64,000 bases of DNA, from positions 5,001 through 69,000 of the forward strand of contig NW_026111777.1 in NCBI RefSeq assembly GCF_024679095.1, in the 5' to 3' direction. The position numbers were made by a program, and so were the translations under genes. Shown piece by piece: positions 12,146 through 21,398 of this stretch. The notes below the pieces were generated by a model. It searched no databases. It was not told the DNA's origin and was given only the letters and a program-made list of their open reading frames with translations. Numbering within the stretch: position 1 is the stretch's first letter; each line of letters begins with the position of its first letter. Source of the DNA: Eriocheir sinensis (taxonomy: Eukaryota; Arthropoda; Malacostraca; Decapoda; Varunidae).

Positions 12146-12230
<85 letters not shown>
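12146..12230. repeat. (TC)n microsatellite at a CR1 5' junction
   Basis: About 85 bp of TC repeat immediately upstream of CR1 copy E. Confidence 0.98.
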
Positions 12231-12232
<2 letters not shown>

Positions 12233-12514
12233 CAGTTATATAAACAACAGAAAGGCGATCAGAAGTGGAATTGGACCTTTAACAAACAGCGACGGTGCAC
12301 TAGTGACTGACAGCCAACACATTGCAAACCTCTTAAACAATTACTTTTCCTCGGTGTTTAATACTAACAGTCTTCCTCCCGCTACCACCAACACCAGTAC
12401 TAATGTAAATCTCGAGCATGCATTGCCTAATTTTGAAATAACAATCGATGAAGTCCTTAAAGCTCTCCATTCACTTAAAACAAATAAAAGTCCCGGACCC
12501 GATAAAGTATATCC
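12233..12514 (+). pseudogene. CR1-like LINE copy E, 5' part
   Basis: Reads 'DSQHIANLLNNYFSSVFNTN' and 'DEVLKALHSLKTNKSPGPDK', the conserved entry segment of CR1/L2-type reverse transcriptases (KSPGPD block). The frame is open up to position 12,514, where the LTR retrotransposon interrupts it. It resumes in the same frame at 21,395-21,398 after one copy of the 4-bp target duplication is discounted. The 5' end is truncated against a (TC)n microsatellite. Confidence 0.9.
12511..12514. repeat. LTR element target site duplication ATCC (left)
   Basis: ATCC abuts the LTR start TGTTGTAACC. The same four bases follow the other LTR at 21,395-21,398. Confidence 0.92.
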
Positions 12515-13398
12515 TGTTGTAACCCGTAATCCGGGTCACACAGGGGAGACGACACACTGTTTGTACTAGTGACACTTGACTTAAAATTCTGGTACTTTTA
12601 GGAGTATTTAAAGGAGTTCGTAAATGGGGTGATGAAACGGTGTCGCCTTTCTTATATGTATTTTATTCTACCTTAATACTACTTAATATTACAGAGGGTA
12701 AAAATATTGTTTAAACCAGCGACTGGCTTACTAGACTCAATGAGTCTTCAGGTTTTCTTTCACTATTGGTTACTGACGTTAACACTGGTATAATATTGAG
12801 TAAAAACTCACACAATAAAGTATCATAGAAATATAATCCTAAGTAAAACTAAGATAATAGAACACAATAGATATGTTAGATACGCTTTCCTCTATGGTAC
12901 CACATTACTCCATACTCACAGTAGCAACGATGAATGTTCTACCCATGTTGTCTAGGGAAGGACAACTGAGTGTCCAGCCACGAACAGAGTGCTGGTTAAT
13001 CTGAGGTCAAGCCTGGAGAAAATGCTTCTTATATAGGCAGATATCGTGAGGGTAATACGTCAGGCGTGTGAGTCATACATCAAACTCACACCGAGCTCAT
13101 ACAATAATCTACCTAACCGACATGCTTAATTCACGCGGTGACGCAGCTTTGTTTTCATAACATTTTGTTCCGCGGCTGATCCTGTTTTTGCCGCGGTGAT
13201 TGTGTTTTGGCTTAGAGATAAGCGGGTGCGTTAATGGGCAATTACAATTGTGTATAGGTTGGTAAATGAACAGTGGGGACAATCATGTGTTGGAGTCCGT
13301 GTTGTGTTTTAGCGGTCGATACCGCTGTTGTCATCGGAAAATATTGCCGGTGAAGATGATGATGACACGAGTGGTGTCGCAGCCCTCGGGGCACCACA
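12515..13398 (-). repeat. 3' LTR
   Basis: 884 bp, TG...CA ends. Matches 20,510-21,394 along its length except for TTTTA against TTTA near 12,590 and AGAGAT against AGAGAGAT near 13,215. It holds AATAAA on the minus strand (12,662-12,667), a plausible polyadenylation signal. Confidence 0.96.
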
Positions 13399-15190
13399 TA
13401 CCCCCCCCGTTAAAATCACGCCACGTCCTCGTGGCACAAAGCGTTCCGCCCGGCGGACGACCATGGAGGGCCCAGACGGGGATGGCGGGATCGTGGGGAG
13501 GAGTCCTGCGAGACGGGACCGGAAGAGACAGAAGAAGGCCACCCCACCGGCGACGAAGACGACGCCGAGGAGCAGCCACCCCCACCAAGGGAGGAAGGGG
13601 TCGAAGGCGGGGACCGGGGAGACGGCTTCCGGGCGCGCGTGAAGTGCTGGAGGGAGGGCCAGCGGGGGGGCCAGAGACGACCCGGGCGACGGCGGCGGGG
13701 AGGGGAAGGGGCCAAGGAGTCTTGGCCAGGAGCGATGAGACCACGTCACGTCCGATGTGGAAGGGGGCGCGATGAACCGTCAGCGGGCGTCACCGTCCAT
13801 AGTAGCAGAGGCAGGAGGCTGAAGGCGTCGGAGTGGGCACTACAGCCCATACCGAGGCTGAGGAGACCCGTCCGTTGATGGTCTGCCTGTATTTGGAGAC
13901 CGGGCTGTCCGGGCAGACCATGGTGACCACCTGGGGGGTATCGGTAGCGAAGACCCAGCCCGCAGGAGACGGGATGAAGACCGGGGGGAAGATTCTGAGG
14001 AGAGACTTAGAACACAGCGAGAGGGCGTCTGGGCGATCGAGAAAGAGCGATCTCGCAGCGCTGGACAGAAGTCGAGTAGACAGGGGCGACAGGGGACATA
14101 CATAGAGCAGGTGGTGTTTAGTACAGCGGTCCAAGGAGTCCAAGAGCATATAGTGAGTGCGGTCTTCAGAAACCGCAAGGTAAGTGGAAAGCGTGTCGGT
14201 GTGCAGAAAATATGGCGTGCCATCAAGATGAAAAGGCAACGCGTCCATTTTAAACACATCGAACACGTCAGAGTGATACCCTTTCATGGGGATGTGTAAG
14301 TAGAATTGAATTTTTCCTGATGAAAGCGTAACTATATAAATAACCATAGCGACATATCTATACAATGCTAAATATTCATGTGCTGCAGGGAAAAGTAAGC
14401 CAGGTAATGGGTGACGCATTGCTGAGCACACGAAATAGTACATCATTTGGAAGGAGGAGAGGGGAAACCTGCGTTTGGGACAGCTGCTGAAGGCCAAGCT
14501 TGAGATTCAGAGTATCATGATTTAGGTCACTAAGTGCCAACTGAATGAGAAGGATAGTCTCCAAAATACGCATTTCCCCTTCAATTTGCAAGGTTTTTAG
14601 TGAGAACTGACGGATAATAGCTGAGGCCAAAGCCGAGGCGGACTCTAGACGGGAGATGGCAGAATGAATATGACGGAGGTCCCGAACTGTGGCGTTGAGG
14701 ACTTCCTGATGGAGGTTAAGTTGACGTCTCTCGTCTGTGGACAGAGTGTAGAGCTGGGAGAGCTTCCCGTGTATCACATCTATTTGGGCCTGAGTAGCCG
14801 TACCGAAAAGGAGGTTTGCTACCGAGCCAAGGAAATCCACGGCCCCTCGCTTCTGGCGAGTCCGAAACGGGCTTCCATCTCTACCACTCATAGCCGACAG
14901 AAAGCTGTTAAGATCTTTGAATAACTTCTCAAACTCAATGTGAAAAGAGTCTAGAGTGCGCCTGAGTAGACCAACAGTAGGGAACGATTGATTCATATGT
15001 TCAATCGACCATGAAACTTCCGCTGTTAGATTTGCCACGTTGATGAGAGGACGTTGATGTCGTCCGTCGTGATGACGACGGGGACAACATAGTACCGTCC
15101 TGTCAACAGCATCTTAAAGACTGGGGAGAAGACGAGGCCGGGACGAATGGGTTGCTCCTGGAGGATCAAGGGAAGACAAGGAGAGGGCAA
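13309..15190 (-). pseudogene. env: env-like gene (F-type fusion glycoprotein), frameshifted
   Basis: Three minus-strand frames in series (about 15,038-14,376; 14,497-13,790; 13,749-13,309), preceded by a short in-register segment at about 15,170-15,045, together look like an errantivirus/baculovirus-F-type envelope. The first frame has a basic furin-type site 'RQKR' (14,858-14,847) followed at once by a hydrophobic Gly/Ala/Phe/Leu-rich segment like a fusion peptide, then a helical Leu-rich stretch and an 'NAT' glycosylation site. The last frame has one strong transmembrane segment (about 13,593-13,522) and a basic tail running into the LTR. At least three frame changes break it, so no intact glycoprotein is encoded here. 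A TATAATTACAG acceptor-like site near 15,210 would suit a spliced env mRNA; that is inference. Confidence 0.82.
13401..13408 (-). promoter_or_regulatory. Polypurine tract (plus-strand primer)
   Basis: Eight consecutive G on the element strand, two bases before the 3' LTR. This is the position and composition expected of the primer for plus-strand DNA synthesis. Confidence 0.7.
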
Positions 15191-15458
15191 CACCCAGGAT
15201 CTGTAATTATAGGGGCATCAGTTCGTTGGTCGTTGGCGATACTCAAGAGGGCGGTCCATCACATTGGGGAGAGAAGGGGTACCGTATTGGATCGTAATGA
15301 GCGACTGACACAGGGCTCTGAAGGAGCTGAGGGAACCAATGAGGGACCTCTGAAGCATCTGAGGAGACAGGAGCCGGTGAGGAGAGCTCGGAAGGAGCTG
15401 GAAAGGACAATGGCAGCGGCTCCTCGGGGAATAAGTCATGGGAGTGGGTCCACTTCTA

Positions 15459-16431
15459 CTACTTGATCAGGAGAGGGTATGCACGCCTGACATTAGGAGA
15501 GTCATGGAAGCCAAGAGAGTCCTCGTGAACGACCTGAACATTATTTGTGTGAACTGTCTTGATCTTACCACCTCTAACATGACGCAGTCGTAAGACTACA
15601 GGGCTTATTTTTCTAGCACCCTAAAGGTCCATTGAACAAGGGCTGGAGCTTCTTTGGTTCGCCCTTTGTACATACATGCCTTAAGTAGACCCGATCTCCT
15701 ACTACCACCTGTTTGGGTTTGGATTTCCTAAACATTCTTTCTGACTCCTGCCATCCTATATCTATATTGGTCTGACATAGTTTATAGGTACGCTGCGCGA
15801 CACTAGAAGTAAATGCTTTATAGCTGTCAACATCATAACAAGGTTGGAGTCTATTCTCAAGCACTTCAAAAGGAACATCTGGGTCCTGAGAGAAAAGCAA
15901 GAAAATGGTGAATCTTTCAGAACACGATGGTAGGCAGTGTTGTAGGCGTGTGTTGCAACCGGAAGCATTTGGTCCCAGATACCGCGATTGTCCTCGCACA
16001 AAGTTCTCAAGATATTTATTAAGGTGCCATTAGGCCTTTCTATCACACCGTTTGCAGACGGGTGATAAGGAGTTGTCCTTAGATGATCAATCTGTAACAA
16101 CTGAGTCAACTCTCGTAAGAGAGTGTTGACGAACTCCTTTCCTTGATCCGTGACTAGAATCGGCGGGATGCTGTGTACACAGACTACGTTCTTGTAGAAC
16201 GCAGCTGCCACTTCCTTGGCTGCCTTCGTACGAAGGGGTTGCTACCAAGAAGCGTGACAGGACGTCTATCACTGTCAGTACATACCTATAGCCTTCGTCT
16301 GAAACAGACAAAGGTCCGACAATATCCATATGGACTCTGTCAAACGGTTGGCCAACCTCTGGATACCTCATAAGTGGAGCTGGCGGGATCCCTCTTCTTA
16401 AACCGACAACAGACAGGACAAGATCTGACAT
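15459..16431 (-). pseudogene. pol: Integrase core and C-terminal domain (pol, broken)
   Basis: The catalytic triad is visible in pieces: 'HMDIVGPL' (Asp about 16,326), 'VTDQGKEF' (Asp about 16,148) and 'HPSANGVIER' (Glu about 16,040). The last two are separated by 35 residues (DD35E). The C-terminal part has 'VVGDRVYLR' (about 15,690), a beta-rich DNA-binding segment, then 'LRLRHVRGGKIKTVH' and a stop at 15,459-15,461. Three or more small indels split it (near 16,210-16,240, 15,880-15,900 and 15,620). The enzyme would insert the cDNA into the host chromosome. Confidence 0.88.
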
Positions 16432-17083
16432 ATTGCTCCACGTCCGCCTTCATTCCCGGCCAGTACGCAAACTTGCGACAGCGTGCCAACGTAACCTTAG
16501 TGCCTCCATGCCCTGCAGGTAGCATGGAATGCGCCAAAGCTAACGCGTTAGGAATGTAGCTTGGTGGAACGATAACCAGTCTTTTCTGCTTGTTGTATTC
16601 ATCGCAAACATCGCGGTAGAGAATGCCGTTCTCTACACACACTTCACTAAGAGGCAGTGTTTTGAAGTGCCTCTTAGCTGCATGTAACGTTACCTTGCTC
16701 CTCTCTGCAACATTTCTCTCATCTCTCTCATGTACGTTACCACCGGTGGTTTGTTCAAAAGCATGCTTCAATTCTCTCAGTTCAGGATCGCGATCCTGGT
16801 GCTCCATGAGTCCAGCAAGACTACAATGGAGAAACTTATCCTGTTTGTCATGTCCCTCCGGAGAGGCGACAGACATGTCCTGTCCACCCGTAAGGGTGAC
16901 AGACATAATTCGAGCATCCAATTCGCCTTCTATCACGTCACTCTCCTGATTCCTAATCCTTGACAAAAAATCTGCTACCATGTTGCTGGAGCCTGGGAGA
17001 TAATCAATACTAAAGTCAAATTCTCCTAGAAGTGTCTGCCAGCGTGCAATCCTGCTGCTAGGTACTGTGCTTTTAACAGCCAA
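16340..17083 (-). pseudogene. pol: RNase H end and integrase zinc-finger region (pol)
   Basis: Open for 247 codons. It begins with the RNase H/connection block 'RIARWQTLLGEFDFSIDYLPG' followed by 'NMVADFLSR', then a charged linker, then the H2C2 integrase finger ('AHSMLPAGHGG' and 'CPVCCRFK', about 16,510-16,420) with 'CRKFAYWPGM' between. The 3' end shifts frame near 16,345-16,430 before the integrase core. Confidence 0.9.
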
Positions 17084-17092
17084 GTCAGTGGT

Positions 17093-17866
17093 CTATGGTC
17101 CGACAGGATGTATCCTATAACCCAAGATAAGGGGTCGGTTAGTACTGAGGCCATAGATGACTGCTAAAGCTTCTCTCTCTACCGCTGAGTAGTTACGTTC
17201 TGCTCCATTCAGGGTTCTACTAAAATATGCTATGGGACGTAAATTACCATTTTCATCCTTTTGTTGCAACACACCACCTATTGCCTTATCTGACGCATCT
17301 GTGGTGAGATTGAAGGGTTTCCGGAAATCCGGAAAGGCTAAAACAATGTCAGTCGTTAGACTGTTCTTTAGTGTGCTAAATGCATGCAACGCCTCTTCAT
17401 TCCACTCCAGATGTGTCTTATCATTCTTGGTTACTTTCCTCCCTTTGAGTAAATTATTAAGTGGGGATGCTATCTTGGCAAAGTCTTTAATGAATTTCCT
17501 ATAAAAGTTAACCAATCCCAGGAAACCTTGAAGTTCTTTGACTGTTTTCGGAGGAGTGAGTTGTTGCACCGCCTGTACCTTTGAGGGCTGAGGCTTCAAG
17601 CCAGAAGCACTAACAATGTGACCCAGATAATCTACTTGCTCTTTGAAAAAGGAACACTTATCTAGTCTTAAGGACAGGTGAGCCTTCTGCAGTCTGTCCA
17701 AGACGGCATGGAGGTTCTTTAGGTGATGGTCCATGTCTTTCCCTTGTACTATCAAATCATCAAGGTATACATGTACAATTCTTCCTGTCAGACCTATGAG
17801 AACTTGATTCATGATCCGTTGATAGGCTGCAGGTGCTGTTTTTAATCCAAAGGGACTGTAGTGAAT
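17093..17866 (-). pseudogene. pol: Reverse transcriptase palm and RNase H (pol)
   Basis: Open from 17,812 for 239 codons. The 'VYLDDL' catalytic box is at about 17,767-17,750, followed by 'HLKNLHAVLDRLQKAHLSLR', 'FYRKFIKDFAKIASPL' (thumb/connection), 'PFNLTTDASDKAIGGVL' (RNase H Asp, about 17,320) and 'YSAVEREALAVIYGL' (RNase H Glu). A frameshift near 17,090 separates it from the rest of RNase H. Copies genomic RNA into DNA in the capsid. Confidence 0.92.
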
Positions 17867-18330
17867 TCATAGAGGCCATAAGGTGTCGTGAAGGCTGTCA
17901 AGTGTTTAGATTCCTCTGCCAATGGGACTTGGTGGTAGCCCTGGCGCAAATCAAGGAGGTGAATACTTTACTTTCCCTAACTGTTGCAAAATGAGGTTAA
18001 TGTTAGGGAGTGGATGTTTGTCATCAATCAATTCATCGTTCAGAGCGCGGAAGTCGAGACAAAGTCTGACTCCACCATCCTTTTAGCAACAGGGACTAGA
18101 GGTGCGCTGTAGGGTGACGCACTAGGGCGTATAATACCCTGGGCCTCAAGGTCCTTGAGCTGAATCTCTATTTCTTTATGATATTTTACTGGTATTGGGT
18201 ATGGCTTTTATATATAGGCTTGTCATTTTTAGCCTTAAAGTGTGAACATAATAGGGGTAATAGTGAGTGGCTCGTTTTTAGAGCAAACACATCAGGATAC
18301 TTGCAGGTTAAGCCCTTCAGACAGCAATTT
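17867..18330 (-). pseudogene. pol: Reverse transcriptase fingers region, multiply frameshifted
   Basis: No long open frame, but the expected Ty3/Gypsy RT blocks occur in order in shifting frames: 'YPDVFALKTSHSLLP' (about 18,303-18,259), 'LEAQGIIRPSASPYSAPLVP' (about 18,158-18,093), 'CLDFRALNDELIDDKHPLP' (about 18,063-18,010) and 'AFTTPYGLYEFT' (about 17,905-17,868). At least four indels are needed to connect them, so the RT cannot be made from this copy as written. Confidence 0.85.
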
Positions 18331-19234
18331 TCCCGTTGTGAGGGTAAAATAGCTCGTCTATCAGCTTATCGAGTACCATCTGCTTACTTGACTGGGTGAC
18401 AGGCGGCTTTGTAGCTGTTTTGTGACAGCCGCTACATTCATTAGTCGATGATTGATAGTATTCTGAGTGACAAGAATAAATGTGTCCCATCACTTCACCT
18501 GTTGGCATCTCAATAGTTTCTTCAGTTGGGTTAGCATAGGGAATGATGAATTTACCTTTGGTTTGTTTGACGTTAGGAGTTAAGGTTACTAACCCGGGAA
18601 ATAAGAATGAAGAAGGGATATCATTGGTCCTTGGGAGAAATAAGGCTTGCTGGGCTCTGCCAATCTCTGCCTCCAGAGTGACATACCCTGCCGTGCCTGG
18701 TAGCAAGGACGCCACGTTAATAGCGTATGCTTTCACTGGTACTTCCTCCATCTCGTCTAAAGTAGGTTTATGATCTTCTGGGTACGGGCTCATATCGTCC
18801 GCAGCCAGGGAATGTACTTCCACTGGGTAGGCGCCCACCATTACACTAAACTGCCCAGGTGTGTCCAGCGGTGCAGCTACCACATTTTGTCTCCACATAA
18901 ATTCTAGGCCCAACAAAACTGCTGTTGGTAACACTATACCTTGTGATATTACTACAAACTTTTCTATAATTTCTCCGTGCCCAAAGTCTACTACTACTTC
19001 GGCTAGTCCTTTATTAGGGATTGTAGTCCGATCTACCCCTTGTATGGAGAGAGGTTCTGTAACTATCATCTTCCCGCCTACCTTCCTAAATAAATCTTCT
19101 TCTATTAGGGACGCTCCTGCTCCTGTGTCTAGCATTGCGTAAACCATCTCCTTTTGTGCATTAGCGCCTACGCACAATCTCAACGTGAGGGCGTTGGTAG
19201 GGCCGTGGACTGCCGCAGCTACTCTGGGGTCGTG
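18317..19234 (-). CDS. pro: Aspartic protease domain (pro), reached by -1 frameshift
   Basis: The frame is entered at 19,234 by slippage from gag and has no stop until 18,317. The active-site motif 'MLDTGAGASLIEEDLF' lies at about 19,136-19,086, and the later 'VLLGLEFM' block fits the second conserved retropepsin segment (the ILG turn). A retropepsin of this kind cleaves Gag and Pol as a dimer, one Asp per subunit. The roughly 170 residues after the domain are a linker toward the RT. The stop at 18,317 is probably a frameshift product, since RT homology continues at once in another frame. Confidence 0.88.
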   Translation of the reverse strand, partial: HDPRVAAAVHGPTNALTLRLCVGANAQKEMVYAMLDTGAGASLIEEDLFRKVGGKMIVTEPLSIQGVDRTTIPNKGLAEVVVDFGHGEIIEKFVVISQGIVLPTAVLLGLEFMWRQNVVAAPLDTPGQFSVMVGAYPVEVHSLAADDMSPYPEDHKPTLDEMEEVPVKAYAINVASLLPGTAGYVTLEAEIGRAQQALFLPRTNDIPSSFLFPGLVTLTPNVKQTKGKFIIPYANPTEETIEMPTGEVMGHIYSCHSEYYQSSTNECSGCHKTATKPPVTQSSKQMVLDKLIDELFYPHNGKIAV

Positions 19235-20382
19235 TTTTTTTTGTTCTTCTCGTGGTCAGGGTTAACCCAGGAGCTACGGGGTGAGGGACCGGCCGTGTAC
19301 TCCGGGCGCCAGGCAGCGCAAGGCGAGACAGGCTGACGCCTGTTTCGAGTGGGCTGGTACTGAGGGTACCGAGAGCCCGTTGGTGGGTGGTAGGCACCCC
19401 TATACTGCCTTCCATATGTGCAATCGCGAGCCATGTGTCCTACATACCCACAAGCATAACATGTAGGTGGCGTGGGCGCGTTCCCATATGGGCGTGTAGG
19501 TGGCAAGGCGTGCCGTCCTCCCCTTTGGGGTATCGGGTAACGTGACTGGCCTGGAGGGCGTGGAGGACGGGCTTGTGAGACATGTTTGGGTCCGGATGCC
19601 TGGGTGGAACAGACGTTCAGCACTTTTATTTCTTTGGCGATATCGGCATCGGATAGCTTCGACTCTGGATAAGCTTTAATATACTCATACCCTTTCTTTA
19701 ATACCTTCTGTGGGTCCCCCTTTTCTTCCTCCGTTAGGATGAGTAAGAGGGCCGGAGGGAAAGCCTCTCTGAGCCGTAAAGCGGTTATCTCAGTTAGGAA
19801 ACTGGCATTGTCAGGCTTGAGAGCGATCAACTCGTCTCTCAATGTCTCCAGGCGGATGAGGAAGGTGCGGATGTTTTCTCCTGTCCGCCGTTTTGCCTCT
19901 CCCAATTCTTTCTGGAGGACCGAAAAGGTCCTTACTGTGGGAAACACACGTAGGAAGTCTTCCTTTACTTTTTCCCAATCCTGTCCACATCTAGTGATAC
20001 AACCGAGGAGATGATCGCGCGCTGCTCCCAGGGCATATTGTTTGGCTAACTCAATCTTTCCGGTAGTGTCCCAATTTGCCTGTGTCCGGCTTTCAATATC
20101 CTCTATCCATTTCTTTGCTAGCTTATGGCATGGGAGGTTTGGTGCTTTGCTACTTTTTTCTTCTCCACCACAAAAATATAAGAGTCCCTGCACTCTACTA
20201 AAATCATTCAAGGTATGACGGCTAAGTAGCGTGACAAGATCATCATGGGCAAGGGTGATCGATTTTCCATCTTCTTTTTTGGGGGGAGGGTTCTTGCCTT
20301 CGTCTGGCATTTTTAACTCTAAAGTCTTATTCCCGTAATTCCAAGAATAACTGTCTTCTCCCTCGCTTTCGGATGTGGACAT
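19219..20382 (-). CDS. gag: Gag polyprotein (capsid/nucleocapsid)
   Basis: 387 residues from the first Met after the primer site and leader repeats ('MSTSESEGEDSYSWNYGN'). An acidic N-terminus is followed by a helical capsid-like region with 'DFLRVFPTVRTFSVLQKEL' and 'RTGENIRTFLIRLETLRDEL', typical of Ty3/Gypsy Gag. The C-terminal part is rich in Arg and Pro and has one CCHC knuckle, 'CYACGYVGHMARDC' (C-X2-C-X4-H-X4-C, about 19,461-19,420), for RNA packaging. This is the most intact ORF of the element. The longer frame that starts in the LTR reads through the 12-bp repeats and is unlikely to be the true start. Confidence 0.93.
   Translation of the reverse strand: MSTSESEGEDSYSWNYGNKTLELKMPDEGKNPPPKKEDGKSITLAHDDLVTLLSRHTLNDFSRVQGLLYFCGGEEKSSKAPNLPCHKLAKKWIEDIESRTQANWDTTGKIELAKQYALGAARDHLLGCITRCGQDWEKVKEDFLRVFPTVRTFSVLQKELGEAKRRTGENIRTFLIRLETLRDELIALKPDNASFLTEITALRLREAFPPALLLILTEEEKGDPQKVLKKGYEYIKAYPESKLSDADIAKEIKVLNVCSTQASGPKHVSQARPPRPPGQSRYPIPQRGGRHALPPTRPYGNAPTPPTCYACGYVGHMARDCTYGRQYRGAYHPPTGSRYPQYQPTRNRRQPVSPCAAWRPEYTAGPSPRSSWVNPDHEKNKKNTTPE
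19234..19240 (-). promoter_or_regulatory. Programmed -1 frameshift heptamer A-AAA-AAC
   Basis: On the element strand the gag codons read AAC AAA AAA AAC ACG, giving the slippery heptamer A AAA AAC in the correct phase, five codons before the gag stop (19,219-19,221). Slipping back one base leads straight into the protease frame with no stop. The same heptamer is a standard gag-pro slip site in retroviruses. A GC-rich stretch follows, but I did not fold it. Confidence 0.85.
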
Positions 20383-20420
20383 ACACCAGTACAATACCAA
20401 TATAAACCAATATAAATCGC

Positions 20421-20492
20421 AAGTTTCACCACAAGTTTCACCACATGTTTCACCACAAGTTTCACCACATGTTTCACCACATGTTTCACCAC
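20421..20492. repeat. Six 12-bp tandem repeats in the LTR-element leader
   Basis: Units AAGTTTCACCAC or ATGTTTCACCAC repeat six times between the primer-binding site and the gag start. The alternation of AA and AT suggests duplication in blocks. The in-frame 'CGET' readings are artefacts of the repeat. Confidence 0.93.
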
Positions 20493-20508
20493 CCCACACC
20501 TGACACCA
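20491..20508 (-). promoter_or_regulatory. tRNA primer-binding site (tRNA-Leu-like)
   Basis: One base after the 5' LTR the element strand reads TGGTGTCAGGTGTGGGGT. The first nine bases plus GTGGG match the complement of tRNA-Leu 3' ends (TGGTGTCAG..GTGGG). Position and TGG start identify it as the minus-strand primer site. The tRNA identity is a likely, not proven, call. Confidence 0.75.
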
Positions 20509-20509
20509 A

Positions 20510-21394
20510 TGTTGTAACCCGTAATCCGGGTCACACAGGGGAGACGACACACTGTTTGTACTAGTGACACTTGACTTAAAATTCTGGTACTTTAGGAGTA
20601 TTTAAAGGAGTTCGTAAATGGGGTGATGAAACGGTGTCGCCTTTCTTATATGTATTTTATTCTACCTTAATACTACTTAATATTACAGAGGGTAAAAATA
20701 TTGTTTAAACCAGCGACTGGCTTACTAGACTCAATGAGTCTTCAGGTTTTCTTTCACTATTGGTTACTGACGTTAACACTGGTATAATATTGAGTAAAAA
20801 CTCACACAATAAAGTATCATAGAAATATAATCCTAAGTAAAACTAAGATAATAGAACACAATAGATATGTTAGATACGCTTTCCTCTATGGTACCACATT
20901 ACTCCATACTCACAGTAGCAACGATGAATGTTCTACCCATGTTGTCTAGGGAAGGACAACTGAGTGTCCAGCCACGAACAGAGTGCTGGTTAATCTGAGG
21001 TCAAGCCTGGAGAAAATGCTTCTTATATAGGCAGATATCGTGAGGGTAATACGTCAGGCGTGTGAGTCATACATCAAACTCACACCGAGCTCATACAATA
21101 ATCTACCTAACCGACATGCTTAATTCACGCGGTGACGCAGCTTTGTTTTCATAACATTTTGTTCCGCGGCTGATCCTGTTTTTGCCGCGGTGATTGTGTT
21201 TTGGCTTAGAGAGATAAGCGGGTGCGTTAATGGGCAATTACAATTGTGTATAGGTTGGTAAATGAACAGTGGGGACAATCATGTGTTGGAGTCCGTGTTG
21301 TGTTTTAGCGGTCGATACCGCTGTTGTCATCGGAAAATATTGCCGGTGAAGATGATGATGACACGAGTGGTGTCGCAGCCCTCGGGGCACCACA
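20510..21394 (-). repeat. 5' LTR
   Basis: 885 bp. On the element strand it begins TGTGGTGCC and ends GTTACAACA. A TATATAAG box at 21,022-21,029 (minus strand) is a good candidate core promoter, which would make U3 about 400 bp. AATAAA occurs at 20,656-20,661 (minus strand). Confidence 0.96.
21022..21029 (-). promoter_or_regulatory. TATA box of the LTR promoter
   Basis: TATATAAG on the element strand about 370 bp into the 5' LTR. The same box is at 13,027-13,034 in the 3' LTR. Confidence 0.6.
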
Positions 21395-21398
21395 ATCC
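21395..21398. repeat. LTR element target site duplication ATCC (right)
   Basis: Second copy of ATCC. Counting it once, the CR1 frame interrupted at 12,514 continues without a shift. Confidence 0.92.

Larger units (their letters stand above)
12515..21394 (-). mobile_element. Ty3/Gypsy-type LTR retrotransposon with env (errantivirus-like)
   Basis: An 8.88-kb element read on the minus strand: 5' LTR at 20,510-21,394, tRNA primer site, gag with CCHC knuckle, -1 frameshift to an aspartic protease, RT with YLDD, RNase H, integrase with H2C2 finger and DD35E, an env with furin site and fusion-peptide-like segment, polypurine tract, and 3' LTR at 12,515-13,398. RT-RNase H-integrase order places it in Ty3/Gypsy. 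The F-type envelope resembles errantiviruses and baculovirus fusion proteins. The LTRs differ by two small indels, so insertion is recent. Pol and env nonetheless carry several frameshifts, so this copy as written is defective. It sits inside CR1 copy E. Confidence 0.95.

Noticed and set aside
13331..13744. Three overlapping minus-strand ORFs and plus-strand ORFs in the GC-rich 13.3-13.9 kb region
   Set aside because: High GC removes stops in every frame. Only the frame with the transmembrane segment fits the env.
13790..14497. Independent host gene on the minus strand
   Set aside because: It lies between the first env frame and the transmembrane frame of the LTR element and continues the env, so it is not separate.
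19739..20014. Plus-strand ORFs inside gag, protease and pol
   Set aside because: Antisense shadows of the minus-strand element with no domain features.
20421..20492. CRISPR-like array
   Set aside because: Repeats are contiguous 12-mers with no spacers, in a eukaryotic LTR-element leader.
20383..20550. Gag start inside the LTR with 'CGET' repeats
   Set aside because: It would translate the primer-binding site and 12-bp repeats. The Met at 20,382 follows the leader and starts a normal acidic Gag N-terminus.
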